A program made the position numbers and the translations under genes. From Delphinapterus leucas (lineage: Eukaryota > Chordata > Mammalia > Artiodactyla > Monodontidae): a stretch of 64,000 bases of DNA. Positions within the stretch are counted from its first letter, which is position 1. The number at the start of each line of letters is the position of its first letter. Where the stretch lies: assembly GCF_002288925.2 (NCBI RefSeq), contig NW_022098031.1, positions 649,625 through 713,624 on the forward strand. Direction: 5' to 3'. Positions 14,101 to 29,100 of the stretch are shown here, one piece after another. The notes beneath the pieces are model-generated. The model saw only the letters and a program-made list of their open reading frames with translations. It did not search any database and had not been told where the DNA came from.

Positions 14101-17100
14101 ACACATGTATTGAGATTCATGTGTGCTTGAAGGCAGGGGCAGGATTAACACTTGGCTTACTACAAGTCCCTCATAAACTTATTCGTAGTAGACAGTGAAT
14201 AAATCATTGTTAAATATAAAATTGTGGATGAATTCAGACTAAGATACATAGTAAGCTAAATACAACTGCTCTGATTATTATGAGAGGATATCTGAATTAA
14301 ATGAATTTTCCACAAAAGTATTAAGCGATTGAGAATTCTCAGGAGATCCTACTCAAAGGTTTAAATAAGTATGATCAATAGATGCATCAATAAACAGTAT
14401 ACAGGTCTAAACAAAGCCATATCAGATCCTCTCACATTAGAAGTTAACAGGTGCTAGATACTTAGGAAATTACATGAACAATAGAGTCACTCTTGTCTAG
14501 ACAAGTAATTAAAAAAACAGGTTTTAAAAAATAAGATCTGTTTGGCTTTATGTATTTATTTTTCAGTATCACTGTTTATCTAAACCCAATCACTTTACAT
14601 AAGCTGTTCTTCACACTTGTATTTACATAATGTGAGAAACGAGGATTCTAACAGTCTGTTTTTATGTAATTTTCCAGTCTATGCTTATCTCACAATTATG
14701 TGTGAACTGAAATCAAAATACCTATCTGGAAAGCTTAAATAGAGAAGACATTTTGGCATAAATGACCTGTTTCAAATAAAAGTTAGTTTTTTTCTTGTTT
14801 TTGTCTGTAGTCTCCATGTCATTGTCTTGATTCTTAGCCTCATATTGTATATTTTTCTCTTAACTAGTGGCTGCATTCTAAATTTTATTTTTCTTTGAAG
14901 TTTTAAAGTTTTGTTTGTAAACAGGAGAAAATAGTAATGTGGACAATTTATGCAGGGAATTAGAAAAGAAGGTGGCATATAATATGAAGAAAATGCATTG
15001 ACTTGTTACTGATGAAAAAATTAAATTCCTTTAAGAAAAATTATTTGGTTAGATAAGCATAAAAAAAAACTCATAGAAATTAATGTGTATGAAAACCAAC
15101 AATGTTATTTCAGGAGTGCTATTTTCAAATAAAGTGATCTATGGAGACACTATGAAGACACAAAAAACTCTATTAATATTTTTAAAAACTTAAAAAATTG
15201 TTACATGGAGAGCATGTTAGACTGGTATAGTCCTCTTATTTTTTTCACTTACAATACAACAGTGAAGGATACTGTCAAATCATATTCAGTTCATTAGTGT
15301 ATAAATCAGTTTGGGAATTGTTCAGATTTCAGTAAGATAACTGACCACTTTCCAATATAAAGGGCTAAACACTTTTTATTACATGAATCTTAGCTTAAAT
15401 CCTGTGCCCTTTTGTTGAAAAGGGTATTATTTCATGTCTGGGCTCATTTTTTTTTTCAAAGTCTATCAAAAACTTAAATTCCGCTCAGATTACTCTTGAT
15501 AGATCCAGAGGGGAACCATTTATTTATGTTGGCAGTGGTGATTGAAGACCATATTGTCACAGAGACTGAGCTTTACCTCAAGGTCAATTAGTTGAAATCT
15601 ATAGGGAATTAAAATATAGTGCAAATAGAGAGCCACAGATGATAGCCTATAGATGAGCAGCTTAAATCAGCATTACCAGTGGAATAAGACAAATTGAGAA
15701 AGTGTTTTCTACTTAACTGGTTAAGTTAGGTTAAAAAGAAAAGAACCTCAAATTTTATTGCCTTAATGTAAAAATATGTATTTGTCACACTAACATGTAC
15801 TTCATATTCAACTAAAAATGTTTGAAGAATCTTTCTGGTAAAACATGTTAACTGATCTTTCCAAGTTTTGTAAAATATTGAGTGTGAGGTTTTTAGTTTA
15901 TATATTTCAATTCACTATTCCAACGTTTACATTTATTTCTACAATGATATTCTGTTACTTATCCAAAGCATTTACTGTAATGCTTTCAAAGGGATCTTAT
16001 TTTTTGTTTTTTTCTATTGTTTTTATTTGTTATAGGCTTTCAAATAGTATCCTTTCAGACCCTCCTCCTTTCTTTTATCAAATCACCAATGACTTTTCTC
16101 TGGTCCTCAATACAAATTAAAAATATTATCCCAACCAGTGGCTAGTACTATACAGCTGACTCTAAAACTTCACCTTATAAGGTAAACATGCCACCTGAGT
16201 AAGTAGTAGTGCAGTATTTTTCTTATTATCTAGAAAAATAATCAATTAGTAAAGGCTATCTAAGTAGTTCCTCAGCATGTCTCTTTATATCTGCAAGGAC
16301 AAATAGGTTTTAAGGGAGCTTAGCTCTTTGAAGGGCAGCTCGTTAGAGGCAGTGCCCCTTCCTTTTTCATCACAGTATTTCCAGTGCCCGGCACTTGTAG
16401 GTGCCCAACTGATAGTTCTTTTATTCAAACAAGGTGAAATGGTCTTTTAAATACATATAGAAGAGCAACATTCTTGCTGACGTCAAAGAGGTGAGGTAAG
16501 ATTCCCCGGGTGGCAAGAGTTGAATTTTCCTTATTACTGAAGCCTCTCCACATTAGCACATGTGAAACCAAATTCTTGACAGATTCTTATTTTGTAAACC
16601 ATGTATTCTAAATTAAAACTGTGGTCATAAACCTAGCTACCTCCGGGGCAATAGGGCAGAAGCAGTAGAGAGGATGAAAACACTGCCAACAGCTGTGTGA
16701 AGAGATGGGCAGAGGTTCTTAGTGAGGGGACCTAATGAAGAGGAGACAGATGACATAACACCATTTAAAAAGAAGTCTTGCCAGGCAGGTAAGCACAGAA
16801 ATTCCTCTGTCAGGGGTTAGAAGGTGACCTCAAAAAACTAGATTTGAAAGAAAACTACATCTGTTTTGACAAATGTGATTTATATAGAGGTGTTTAAAGG
16901 TTCTGATTAACCTGAACTATTAAGTTTAGTTCTATCAAAGTAGAAGCTCTGACTGAGCAGGACACTGTTCACTGATTCCAGGGGAAGAAAATATGGCGAT
17001 AGAAGAGATACAGAGAGGGTTCGATAAAAATGGAAGCATTTTCCTCTGAGGTTAGCTATGATTCCAAAATGCTAAAGGTGATTAGAGTAGAAAAGGGCCT

Positions 17101-18563
17101 GGCTTCCTCTGTTTTAATCACGCTGAGTACTATTCACGGTCAATGGGAATGTCAGGAGTCTTGGCCCCATCCCATCCGGCCTTGCGGCTCATGGGACTAA
17201 CTCTGCTGTAGTAGATCTGGGATTTTGAAATCAAATGCATTTTCACTCTCTGCCTCCATTCATATCCTTTACATGAAGAAATTGAGTATCTCTGGGGCAC
17301 TCAATCAATTGTTGGGTCCCTGCTAATGCTGACATTTTGCTATGCTACCTTCAGAATGTATACAGCAATTTTTATCCTAGGATACAAAAGGCATTTCTGG
17401 GCATTAGGGCGATGCCTGAAAGCATGCACAGTTGGCCATCCACTGGTCAGGATAGAAGTCAAATTTCTATGAAATTGGGGCATATACTGAGCAGCACGAG
17501 TCAGAGAACAGGGAATGTCATTGTCTTAGGTCCTTACAGATTAGCACCTGCAGTAGTTGAAATGAGCTTGTGTGAAGTGTGAACCCAGACTCCACCCATC
17601 AGACAGAGAACTCAACTCTTGTGTCATCGTAATAGGACAAGAAGCATGTGAAGAAATCTAGGTAAAAACTTACTTTACTATCAAAGTTAACACAACGTGA
17701 TAACACAGCAAATTCTTATGACATGCACATTGCAAGTCAATGTGCATTTTGATAAGGTTAACTTTACCATATCAATAGCATGCAATATCATAGAGGACAC
17801 TTAGTAAGTAGAAAGTTTAGAGTATTTTGTTTTACAGTTTTTTGGGCTTTGGAAAAAATAGCACATTAACCAACAGCACTTCATATCTTGTATTTTAAAA
17901 TATAGAGCACACCACCTGAAAAGATTCAAATAATCACAGCAGAGCTCTGCATCACCACAGTAACTTACTGGATGACAAAAATCTCCTTTCGTCTAAAGAA
18001 AAATGAAGAGTATCTGGAAGTAAAGATTCATTATTTATTTAGTATAAAAACACACTGCAGTATTTTTGCTTTGCTGCTATAAGAACATGAGCAGTAAATA
18101 TCTTAAATTTCGTTCTACTGTAGGACATTTCTTGTCCCAAATTCACATTTTGTCCAGACATTTCTTATTTGGATTCACATATTTTTGCCATTGCTTGCAA
18201 AATAGTTAAGACAGAAGTAAAATTAATGACCAGAATCTGTCAAAGAACTGATGGCAATTAACATGCTAACAATTTTACAAAGAATTTCATATATCAGTCA
18301 AATTTTATGTATTCTTACTGAAGTCACCTTACTGAAGTCACAAGAATTGTACTACTGTTTTCCAGTTTCTGCAAGATTGAACCTACACTAAAATGCCATC
18401 ATTCCTTTGCCCCATATCACTAGAGAATAAGTAATTCAAAAGAAGCAGTTCTTCCCTTAGAATCATTCTCTGTATAGAAAATGCTACTTGAAGAAGGATG
18501 TCATGGGCCCTTGTCTTTTTAAGTGGGTTTATATTGATTTAATCTAGTATGCTTCAGAGTTAA

Positions 18564-18600
<37 letters not shown>

Positions 18601-20110
18601 TATAGGTGTATGTTGATACTTCAGAATCACACTAACCTGGGATCATCTTGGCTGTCCTATTTACTAGGTGCATGACCTTGGACAGTTACCTAAGTTCTCT
18701 AGGCATCTTTTATTTTTCATCTGTAAAGTGGGGTAAGAGTACCTACCACAAATGATTGAATGCGTTGGGTGAGATCATTACATACAAAATTTAACAAATA
18801 GTGATTGCTCATAAATAGTAGCAATTACTATGTTAGCAAACCCTGGATGTGAAAGTAGACTGGGGTCATTCTTAATTTTACAGATATTATAAATAACAAT
18901 AATAATACCAAATGTATTCTGATTTACAGTTTACAAAACACATTCATAGGATTCTTTTGAATGGTAAGCTTCCTGAAGGCATATATATTTAATAAAAATT
19001 TGACATGCAAACTTCTGAAGTTATTGAAGAAAGAAAGATACTCTTAAAATAGCCATTCAATTGTTTGCTTTATTTTGTTGAGAATTTTAATTCCATTCAT
19101 GATTACTGGATTGGGCCTTGAGTCTTAACATAATGCACCATTACATTCACTCAACTAAAATAGGCAAGATAATTAGTATGGAATGATGCCTAAAATTTGG
19201 GGGAAAAAATTGAGGACTGGAAGAAAAGAAGTATCTGTCAAGTAAGAATAGTAGTGACATTGATCAATATTATTTTATTTTTTTTCTGATTTAGTCACTG
19301 AAAGAAACAAAACTTCTGACTTAAGTGTAGAAAGGAGACAGTGAAAAATAAAAAATTTTTAGCCAGTAGTATCTTTATCTTCTGAAAATTTTGTTGGGTT
19401 ATTTAATTTTAAGTGTTATAACTCTCTTGGGAAGGTAATCTGTGTTACAGTTAAATTAGTTAAAAACAAACCACAGGGCCGGCTAGGCTCGGCAATGTTT
19501 TTGCCTTTTAAATTATATCTTTATTCTTTTAAACTTTCCCAAGAGTTTAATCCTAGATTTAATATAGGATTTATTTTGTAGAAGTATAGATAATCTATAC
19601 AATTAAAATACTAGATCTTTTCAACTTCATTGGATCTTTTTAAATTGAAGTATGATTGAATTACAATGTTATGTTAGTTTCAGGCGTACAGCACAGTGAT
19701 TCCATTTTATATGTGTGTGTATATGTATATATATATTTTCAGATTCCTTTCCCTTAGAGATTATTACAAAATATTGAGTATATTTCCCTGTGCTATACTG
19801 TAGGTCCTTGTTGGTTATCTATTTTATATATCATAGCGTGTATATGTTAATCCCAAACTCCTCATTTATCCTTCACCCCTTCCTTTCCCCTTTGGTAACC
19901 CTAAGTTTGTTTCTATATCTGTGAGTCTATTTCTGTTTTGTAAATAAGTTCATTTGAATCTTTTTTTTTAGATTCCACATGTAAGCGATATCATATATTT
20001 GTCTTTGACTTACTTCACTTAGTGTGAAAATCTCTAGCTCCATCCATATTGCACCAGATGGCATTATGTGGTTCTTTTTTATGGCTGAGTAATATTCCAT
20101 TGTATGTATA

Positions 20111-20173
<63 letters not shown>

Positions 20174-23100
20174 CATCTTCTTTATCCATTCATCTATTGA
20201 TGGAAATTTAGGTTGCTTCCATGTCTCAACTATTGTAAATAGTGCTGCTATGAACACTGGGGTGCATGTTATCTTCAAATTAGAGTTTTCTCTGGATATA
20301 TGCCCAGGAGTGGGATTGCTGGGTCATATGGTTACTCTAGCTTTATTTTTTTAAGGAACCCTCCATACTGTTCTCCATAGTGGCTGCACCAATTTACATT
20401 CCCACCAACAGTGCAAGAGGGTTCCCTTTTCTCCACACCCTCTCCAGCATTTGTTGTTTGTAGATTTTCTGATGATGCCCATTCTAACTGCTGTGAGGTG
20501 ATATCTCATTGTAGTTTTGATTTGCATTTCTCTAATAATTATTGATGCTGAGCATCTTTTCATGTGCCTCTTGGCCATCTGTATGCCTTCTTTGGAGAAA
20601 TGTCTATTTAGACCATCTGCCCATTTTTTTGATTGGTTTTTTGATATTGAGCTGCATGAGCTGTTTGTATATCTTGGAGATTAATCCCTTGTGGGTCACT
20701 TTGTTTGCAAATATTTTCTCCCATTCTGTGGGTTGTCTTTTTGTTTTGTTTATGGTTTCCTTTGATGTGCAAAAGCTTTTAATTAGGTCCCATTTGTTTA
20801 TTTTTGTTTCTATTTCCATTACTGTAGAAGGTGGATCAAAAAAGATATTGCTGCGATTTGTGTCAGAGAGTGTTCTGCCTATGTTTTGCAACTCTGCTCT
20901 AAGAGTTTTATAGCATCCAGCCTTACATTTAGGCTTTCAGTCCATTCTGAGGCGTTTTTTTTTTGTGTGTGTGTGTGTGTATGCTGTTAGAGAGTGTTCT
21001 AATTTCATTCTGTTACATGTAGCTGTCCAGTTTTCCCAGCACCGCTTATTGAAGAGACTATCTTTTCTTCATTGTGTATTCTTGCCTCCTTCATCATAGA
21101 TTAGTTGACCAAAGATGAGTGGGCTTATCTTTGGACTTTCTATCCTGTTCCACTGATCTATATTTCTGTTTTTGTGCCAGTACCACACTGTTTTGATGAC
21201 TGTACCTTTGTAGTATAGTATGAAGTCAGGGAGTCTGATTCCTCCAGCTCCATTTTTCTTTCTCAAGATTGCTTTGGCTATTCGGGGCCTTTTGTGTTTC
21301 CATACGAATTGTAAATTTGTTTACTCTAGTTTGTGAAAAATGCCATTCATGATTTGATAGGGATTGCATTGAATCTGTAGATTGCCTTGGGTAGTATAGT
21401 CATTTTGACAATATTGATTCTTCCAATCTAAGAATATGGTATATCTTTCCATCTGTTTGTGTCATCTTCAGTTTCTTTCATCAGTGTCTTATAGTTTTCG
21501 GAGTACAGGTCTTTTGTCTCCTTAGGTAGGTTTATTCCTAGGTATTTTATTCTTTTTGATGCAATGGTAAATGGGATTGTTTCCTTAATTTCTATTTCTG
21601 ATCTTCCATTGTTAGTGTATAGAAATGCGACAGATTTCTGTGTATTAATTTTGTATACTTCAACCTTGCTGAATTCTTTGATGATCTCTAGTAGTTTTCT
21701 GGTAGTATCTTTAGGATTTTCTATGTATAGTATCATGTCATCTGCAAACAGTGACAGTTTCACTTCTTCTTTTCCAATTTGGATTCCATTTACGTCTTTT
21801 TCTTCTCTGATTGCCATGGCTAGGACTTCCAAAACTATGTTGAATAATAGTGGTGAGAGTGTGGGCATCCTTGTCTTCTTCCTGATCTTAAAGGAAATGC
21901 TGTCAGCTTTTCACTGTTGAGTGTGATGTTAGCTGTGGGTTTGCCATATATGACCTTTATTATGTTGAGGTATGATCCCACTATGCCCACTTTCTGGAGA
22001 GTTTTTATCATAAATCGGTGTTGAATTTTGTCAAAATCTTTTTCTGCATCTACTGAGATGGTCATATAATTTTTATTCTTCAGTTTGTTAATGTGTATCA
22101 CACTGATAAGCAGATACTGAAAAATCCATGCATCCCTGAGATAGATCCCACTTGATCATAGTATATGATCCTTCTAATGTATGTATTGTTGGATTCAGTT
22201 TGCTAGTATTTTGTTGAGGATTTTTGCATCTGTTTGTCAGTGATATTGGTCTATAATTTTTTTGTGTGGTATCTTTGTCTGGTTTTGGCATCAGGGTGAT
22301 GGTGGTCTCATAGAATGAGTTCAGAAGTATTCCTTCCTCTGCAATTTTTTGGATGAGTTTCAGAAGGATAGGCGTTAATGCTTCTCTAAATGTGTTGTAG
22401 AATTCGTCTGTGAAGCCATCTGATCCTGGACTTTTGTTTGTTGGGAGTTTTTAAATCACAGATTCAATTTCAGTTCTTGTAATTGGTCTGTTTGTATTTT
22501 CTATTTCTTCCAGGTTCAGTCTTGGAAGGTTGTACCTTTCTAAGAGTTTGTCCATTTCTTCTAGGTTGTCCATTTTATTGGCATATAGTTGCTTGTAGTT
22601 AGTTTCCTATGGTCCTTCATATTTTTGTGGTGTCTGTTGTAACTTTTCCTTTTTTGTTTCTAATTTTATTAATTTGGGCCCTCTTCCTTTTTTTCCTGAT
22701 GAGTCTGGTGAAAAGTTAATCAATTTTGTTTATCGTTTCAAAGAACCAGCTTTTAGTTTCATTGATCTTCTCTGCTGTTGTTTCCTTTGTCTCTATTTCT
22801 GCTCTGATCTTTATGATTTTTTTTCCTTCTCTTAATTTTGGGTTTTGTTTGTTCTTCTTTCCTCTATTTGCTTTAGGTATAAGGCTAGGTGGTTTGAGAT
22901 TTTTCTTGTTTTGCAAAGTAAGCCTGTATCGCTATAAACTTCCCTCTTAGAACCGCTTTTGTTGCGTTCAATAGGTTTTGGATCGTCGTGTTTTTGTTTA
23001 CATTTGTCTCTAGGTATTTTCTGACTTCCTCCTTGATTTCTTCAGTGATCCAGGCTCAGCAATTTTAAAGAGATAGGTCTGCGTTACCAGTGTGTGTATG

Positions 23101-26100
23101 CTCATCTTGCTAATATTTCCTCCTAGAAATGTTTCTCACTTCATTGTGTTAATGGCTGTGTTTTGAAGGAGCCATCACAAAACGTTGTTTTGTTCATTTG
23201 TTTATCAAATAGCAAAACCCAAGGGTTATTTTCTAATCTGGTAAATGTGGAATAGATGAGCACAAATATCAAGAATTCTTCCCAAGAAATAAAGCTTGCG
23301 TTCACTAAACTTATATAGAAAATGTGCATAATGAAATGATGTCATTATCATTCCAAATAAGAACTTAAAAAGCATTTTCTTGGCATATCTCTGAATGTTC
23401 TCATGGATTTATAGAGTATTAAATCTTTGAATTTTGTTCTCTTTCAAGAGAAGAAGAATGAGAGAATTCTTTTTCAGGTCCTTTGTGAAATAAGATATAA
23501 TCAAATGATGAGAGCTTATACATATAAAAATTATAGGACAAATCTTAAAATGTATATAAATATATAGGCAGATATAAAATAAATAATTTCTTAACCGCAA
23601 AACCCTAAATCCTGAAGGGGATTTAGTACCAAGTATTGTAATGACCATTTTTGGTCAACTAGGTGACTCCCTAAAGTTAATATTTTAACTACTGATTAGA
23701 TATTTTATCATTTCTGTTATGGACATGTGAAGACGTATAACACTGAGGAAAACTGCAAGTCCAATTAGCATCAAGAAAGTAGGCAGGTTGGAAGGAAAAG
23801 AATAAGCCTATGCCTCACGTATAAAGAGCATATGTTAATTGGGTAGATTTAAAGGAAATTATCTAAGTTCCTTCTTGTAAATAACGAAGACATATGGCAT
23901 AAGTTACTCAACAGTTTGGAATCTAACTCCAGCTCTTTGGTTCTTCTGTCTCAGAATCTACCATTAGTCTTTGTGGCTCTACCCTCATCAGACATGTATG
24001 GCTTTGAATAGATTTAGATTTTCCAGCACCTGAAATACAGGTGAAGAGCTTTAGAGCTTCAGTGAAGAATGACCACATGCATATGTGCACATGGCTAATT
24101 ATGAATCTGTTAATTACTGTTTTTTCTAGTCTTATTGTCTAATGTATTAGTGACTTTATTAACATGAAAAACCTTCAGTAAATAATAAAGCTGGAGATAG
24201 ATCTCTATAATGAAAAGAATTACTACCAAACCACTTGATAGTTATTTTAATAAATTTCTGTAATAAATCAAGCAAATCATATTAGTATGTGCCATTGGAA
24301 TTACCAATGAGAAAGTTTTTACAGTCACGAGTACTAGAATCATAACAAGTAAATGAGAAAGCAAAAAGCATGAAAACAAATTTCTAAGTGTGCTATGACT
24401 AGTGGTAATACCCGTTTTCTATATGCAAAAACAGATAAAATTGTTTGAAATATACTTTAAAGGCAATTGTACATCCATGTACAAATAAAGTGACATATAC
24501 ATAAATAAACATGGAACAGGAAAATAAATGAGTCAAGGTTAAATAAGGCTGTCCCTGAATTATAAGTACCTGATAATAAACAATCTATACAGTCTTTGCC
24601 CACCTTTTCCATTAGCTGTCATGACAGTCATTGTTTAAAAAATATATATCTTATCCCTTTTTGATAATGGCTGTGTTCAGCAGTGGAGTAGGGGGCAAGC
24701 TGTGAAAACACATAGAGCTTAGGGGATCTGACCTCACATAGCCTCTACAGAATGGTAACCTCCTCGAAAAAGAATACTTTCTCCAAGTATTGGAGAAAAA
24801 AAAGTATGGCTTTTTTTTCACTGCATTATAACTCCTAAAGATCTACTTACTAGAGACTTTTAAAGATCTACTTACTAGAGACTTTTGGGGGATTAATAAA
24901 GAATCTTTTAAAAATGCTGTAAAATTGTTTGGGCACTTAGAAATTCACGTTTGAGTATGAACAGATTCATCTAAATTGTTCAAGAAACTAAAATTAATTG
25001 CACTCAGAGATTTGAAGTTCTATCCCTTGTATACTTTCACTTGTAGAAGAAAGAGATGGAGATCCCAGGCCTGAACTCAGAAAGGAGTGTGGAAAGGGAG
25101 TTCGGCCCACAGGGGTAAAGGAGAAGAAAGTACCTTTTACTATGCAGTATGACCCTTATAGAACTGAGACGCAGAGCCTAATACTAGTAATGCTCTATTG
25201 TTGCAATGATATGATTTAACTTTGACAGGTTACCCTGAAAATCGGTTGATCTTTCATGTGGAAAACTATGTCCTGCTTAAGATATAACCATCTTACACAT
25301 AGTCTTTGGAGCACTATCCATTTTAGATAGGAACAACCTGTATTGGAACATAAACAAATGTAGATAAATATAAAGAAGTTTTCATATCCAACAAACCAAA
25401 TTTCTTTGTAATTTACTGATAAAACTGAATAACTTTCATTTTGTCGCATTTGGAAGGACCCTGCTTATCAGATGACACTTCCCTCTATAGCACGTGTATA
25501 TACTTATACGTATATCTACGTATAGCACGTAGATATTTTTAGACATACTGGAAATACTTTTGTAAAGTCAATCTATTAGGTAAAGACCAACTTTGGTAAA
25601 TGACAACTATAAATGATTAATTCCTTTTTAAGTTTAAGACCTTTGATGCCATATTTTCAGAGTTGGTAACAATTTCTAAAATTCAGCACAGCTATGCAGG
25701 TACTTTGTAACAACTGTCATGTGCTTGTAAGCATCACAAAATATTGGATCTCGTAAGAATTGAAACTTGTTAAGACAATCTGCTGATAGTTTTTATTAAG
25801 AATTTGGAAAAAGAAAAAACTATCAATCACTGAACAAGCAAAAAAATAAAAAATATAAAAGAATTTGGTGAATTATCTTAATATGAGTTTTTCAAATGTG
25901 CTGACATTTTGAATAATTTATCTTTACAATTAAGCATTCTATTTCCAATACATATTGATGACATATTTACTATACATATTTTTACTTTTCCTTTCAAAGG
26001 TAATTTTAACTTTGTATTTAATTCTTAAATACTAAGCAATTTAAAAAAATGAAGTGTTAATACACAATTTAGACTTCTAATGTCATTTTATACTAAAATG

Positions 26101-29100
26101 AGGCATAAGACAGGCTTTTATAAAAATGATATAAACAATATCAAGTAGTTACAAATTTAATTTAAATTTGTGATAAAAAATGTGGACACCTCCAGGAAAT
26201 CCAATGTAAAAAAAAAAACTGTCATCTGAAGTGAATTATTAAATATAATTTTAAAGATTTAATGTGTACAAATATTTGTCTCAGGAAAAAAAAGCTTGGT
26301 TGAACATTATAGTCCAAGGTTCCTATTGAACTCAAAAGTATTAGGAAGATTGATTCTCCGAACACCAGTGAGAAGTGTGTAGAAGATGGAGGTCACCCTT
26401 TGAAAGAAGATCTCTGCGACCTGTGTAAATAGGAGCCCCACAAACACTTCCAACAAGCATAGGTCAGAATAGGGTCATGGCTCCGGGCCCTCTGGACCAC
26501 TGTTGGCCCAGAGGAGTGCTCACCGCGTTAATCTCTCGTCCTTCAGTTCCAGGTCTGCCACTGTGATGAGCTGATCTAGGTTGAATTTAGTGTCAATAAT
26601 TTCTGCATCCCGAGGAGAATATGTCCCACCTTCTTTCTGCTTCTGTCGAATTCTAATAAAGTCCAAGAAGGGAATATCATAGAAAGCATATGAAATTATA
26701 TTTAGTTTTCTTAAGACATTAGTCAGATAATTTCTTTGTTGGGATCACTTCCCTGAGTATGCTGCAAATTTGCAGCTACTCAACTCTTTTTCCTGTTTTA
26801 ATTCCACAGAATGTATTCTATAATTTTTTAACATGCTGCTTTTAATGAGAATTAGTTCATCAAGGCCTGAGCCATTGGCACATTTAAAATACAGAGCAAC
26901 TGAGACTGAGGCTGTGAGCTTGTTTCTCCTCCCTCAAGCTGTCTCATATGTTTGTCATAAAAAGGAAATATGCCAATGCGGACACAGCTCACTGCTATCA
27001 GCACCAGTGCTAAAAGACAATGCTCCATTGATTTTACATAACGTGAAAATACATAAAAATGTGTTTTGAATTGTCTCATTGGCTTTTATAAATAAAATGT
27101 AATATCTAAGTATAATATAACTATACAGATTATGTAATCTAAGAATATAATATATAACCAGAAAGCTCAGGTTCAAAAATAAAATCACATGCATCTGCGA
27201 ATCAAATCAAAGTCGCTTCATTTTGAGCCCTTTTACATGTTTATTTTTATATGACATAGTACGGTATATTATAAAGTAATATTTAGCTATTCTATGTATG
27301 TTTTGCACTTCAAACATTTAACATTTATGATTTATGTGTTGAGGATGATATAGGAAGTATAAAATATGGTCCTTATCCTCAAGGACATAATTTAGTTGAG
27401 AAGTAGGATCTAAATGTAGAAAAAGCATAACAAAAGAGAAAAAAAGTCAAATTACAACTCCTAAAACAGTAATTGATTAGTTATAAAATGTTATATAAGT
27501 GATTACAACTATTAGTATTTAGAGGAAATAAAAAGTAGGATTTGACTTGAGTGTTCCAGAATCAGGAGGAGGAGGAAGCACATTTCCAGCTGACTGAACA
27601 AAAGCAGAGTTGTATGAAAACTGACGGAATGTTCAGGTGAGAACAGACTCTGTTGGCTGAAGAGCCGTATGTAGGAAAGTTGTAGGGAATAAGAGGGGCC
27701 CATTTCCTGCCCACAAAAGGAGTTCATCCTATAAAGAAATGATTTTAGAGCAGGAAAACGATATCAATATGGTGGATGCACATCCCTCAGGGACAAGGAC
27801 CATATATTACACAACATAACTTTAAAAGTGCCTAAAATAACGACCTCCTCTCACCGTCTTCTGGCTGAATCTGAGAACACTCTCTGGTATACGAAAAATA
27901 TCTTTCAAGAGCCCTTCAAATTATCCATCAAAATGATAATTTAAAAGATTCAAGATGAAACAGAGGATGCTTGGCAAACAGAATACAGGACACCATTCTT
28001 CGGATAAAATAGAGCCTATTGATAGCTACTTAGGAAATTAGTATAATGGTTATTTTTACAAATGTAAGGTCCCTTTAACTCGGCAGTCTACCTTATGAAA
28101 CTAATTTTAGGATCACAACTAAGGTTTCTCCTGAGGTCCTGTAAACAACGGGAATTTTAAGAGACTGATACCGAGAATTTGAAAAGACACTTGGAAAAGA
28201 CACTTGGAAAACACAGTACAGACATTTTGATAAAGTAAACGTGAGAAAGGGGCCCACCGTATAAGGAAGTTGGACATTTTTTAAGTGTTCTTACTGGAAA
28301 AGTGACCTCTTCTGTATAAAATCTGAAATTTAGACCTGATTATTTTTCAATTAAACATATCAGAGTTATAAAATATTCAGAAAGATGGAGAAAGCCTGGC
28401 AGCGTCTGCTTTTGGGTTACCACTTTGTCTCTCAGCTCTACATCCACACTTCTTTGCCCTGCTTTGTGATACTGAAGTTAGACTCTAACATTTCTCCTTT
28501 GCCAACTGGCTAGACGTTAAACTTTGTCAATAGAGGACACTGCAGTCATCCTGCAAGGCAACAGGGACAGGGAGATACTTCCCTTGAGTGTTCTAGCGCT
28601 GCAATATTCTTATTCATTGTGGAAGCCCAGCAGCCCACCTGGGTGAGCACTAGCTGCCTCTTAAGTTCATGCTCTCTCCATCAGTGAAGGATTCCAGGTA
28701 GCTCCAGCCCACCCACGCAATCAGGCAAGAGTGGGCTGCTTCCACTGTCCGATTCCAGCCTGCCAACTCTTCAGTAACGATGGGTAGCTTCTACAGATCA
28801 GCTCCAGCCCTTCCTCTGTCATATTTCTTTGCACAAAGGTAGGTGATAGGGCTGCGTGTGCCTGTGGTAGCCATTCCATGTCAAACTTGGGAGTGAGATT
28901 TCCTCTCGTTCTTTGTTCCTCTATTGTCCACTCTTCCTTAGCCTAGAGAGAGTAGCTTTGTTGCACTTGCTACTTCTGGATCCTTTAGTGTTTTCTCTTA
29001 CCCCCTTCAGTTGTTAACTATTTTTACTAGTTAACATATTATTAAATGTTTCCCATTAAAGTAACCATTGTGGCTTCTGTCTCCTGATTGGGCCATGACT

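Larger units (their letters stand above)
11305..26523 (-). other. PTPRQ: PTPRQ intron i-j (15.2 kb)
   Basis: This is the largest intron in the window. It contains L2-like sequence (about 13820-14170), MIR copies (13330-13500, 18640-18835), an (AC)n tract, a 3.4-kb degraded L1 (19630-23060) and a 25-bp tandem duplication (24836-24885). The stretches 14200-18500 and 23100-26500 are otherwise AT-rich with no recognised gene. Confidence 0.8.

Noticed and set aside
13789..14130. 113-aa open frame
   Set aside because: No domain or splice context is visible. It overlaps probable L2 debris and lies opposite to PTPRQ.
20015..20354. Open frames with Tyr-Ile or Val-Cys runs
   Set aside because: They are caused by the (GT)n(TA)n tract in L1 sequence.
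21428..21868. 146-aa open frame with FADD reverse transcriptase motif
   Set aside because: This is part of a degraded L1 ORF2 and not a host gene. It is covered by the L1 entry.
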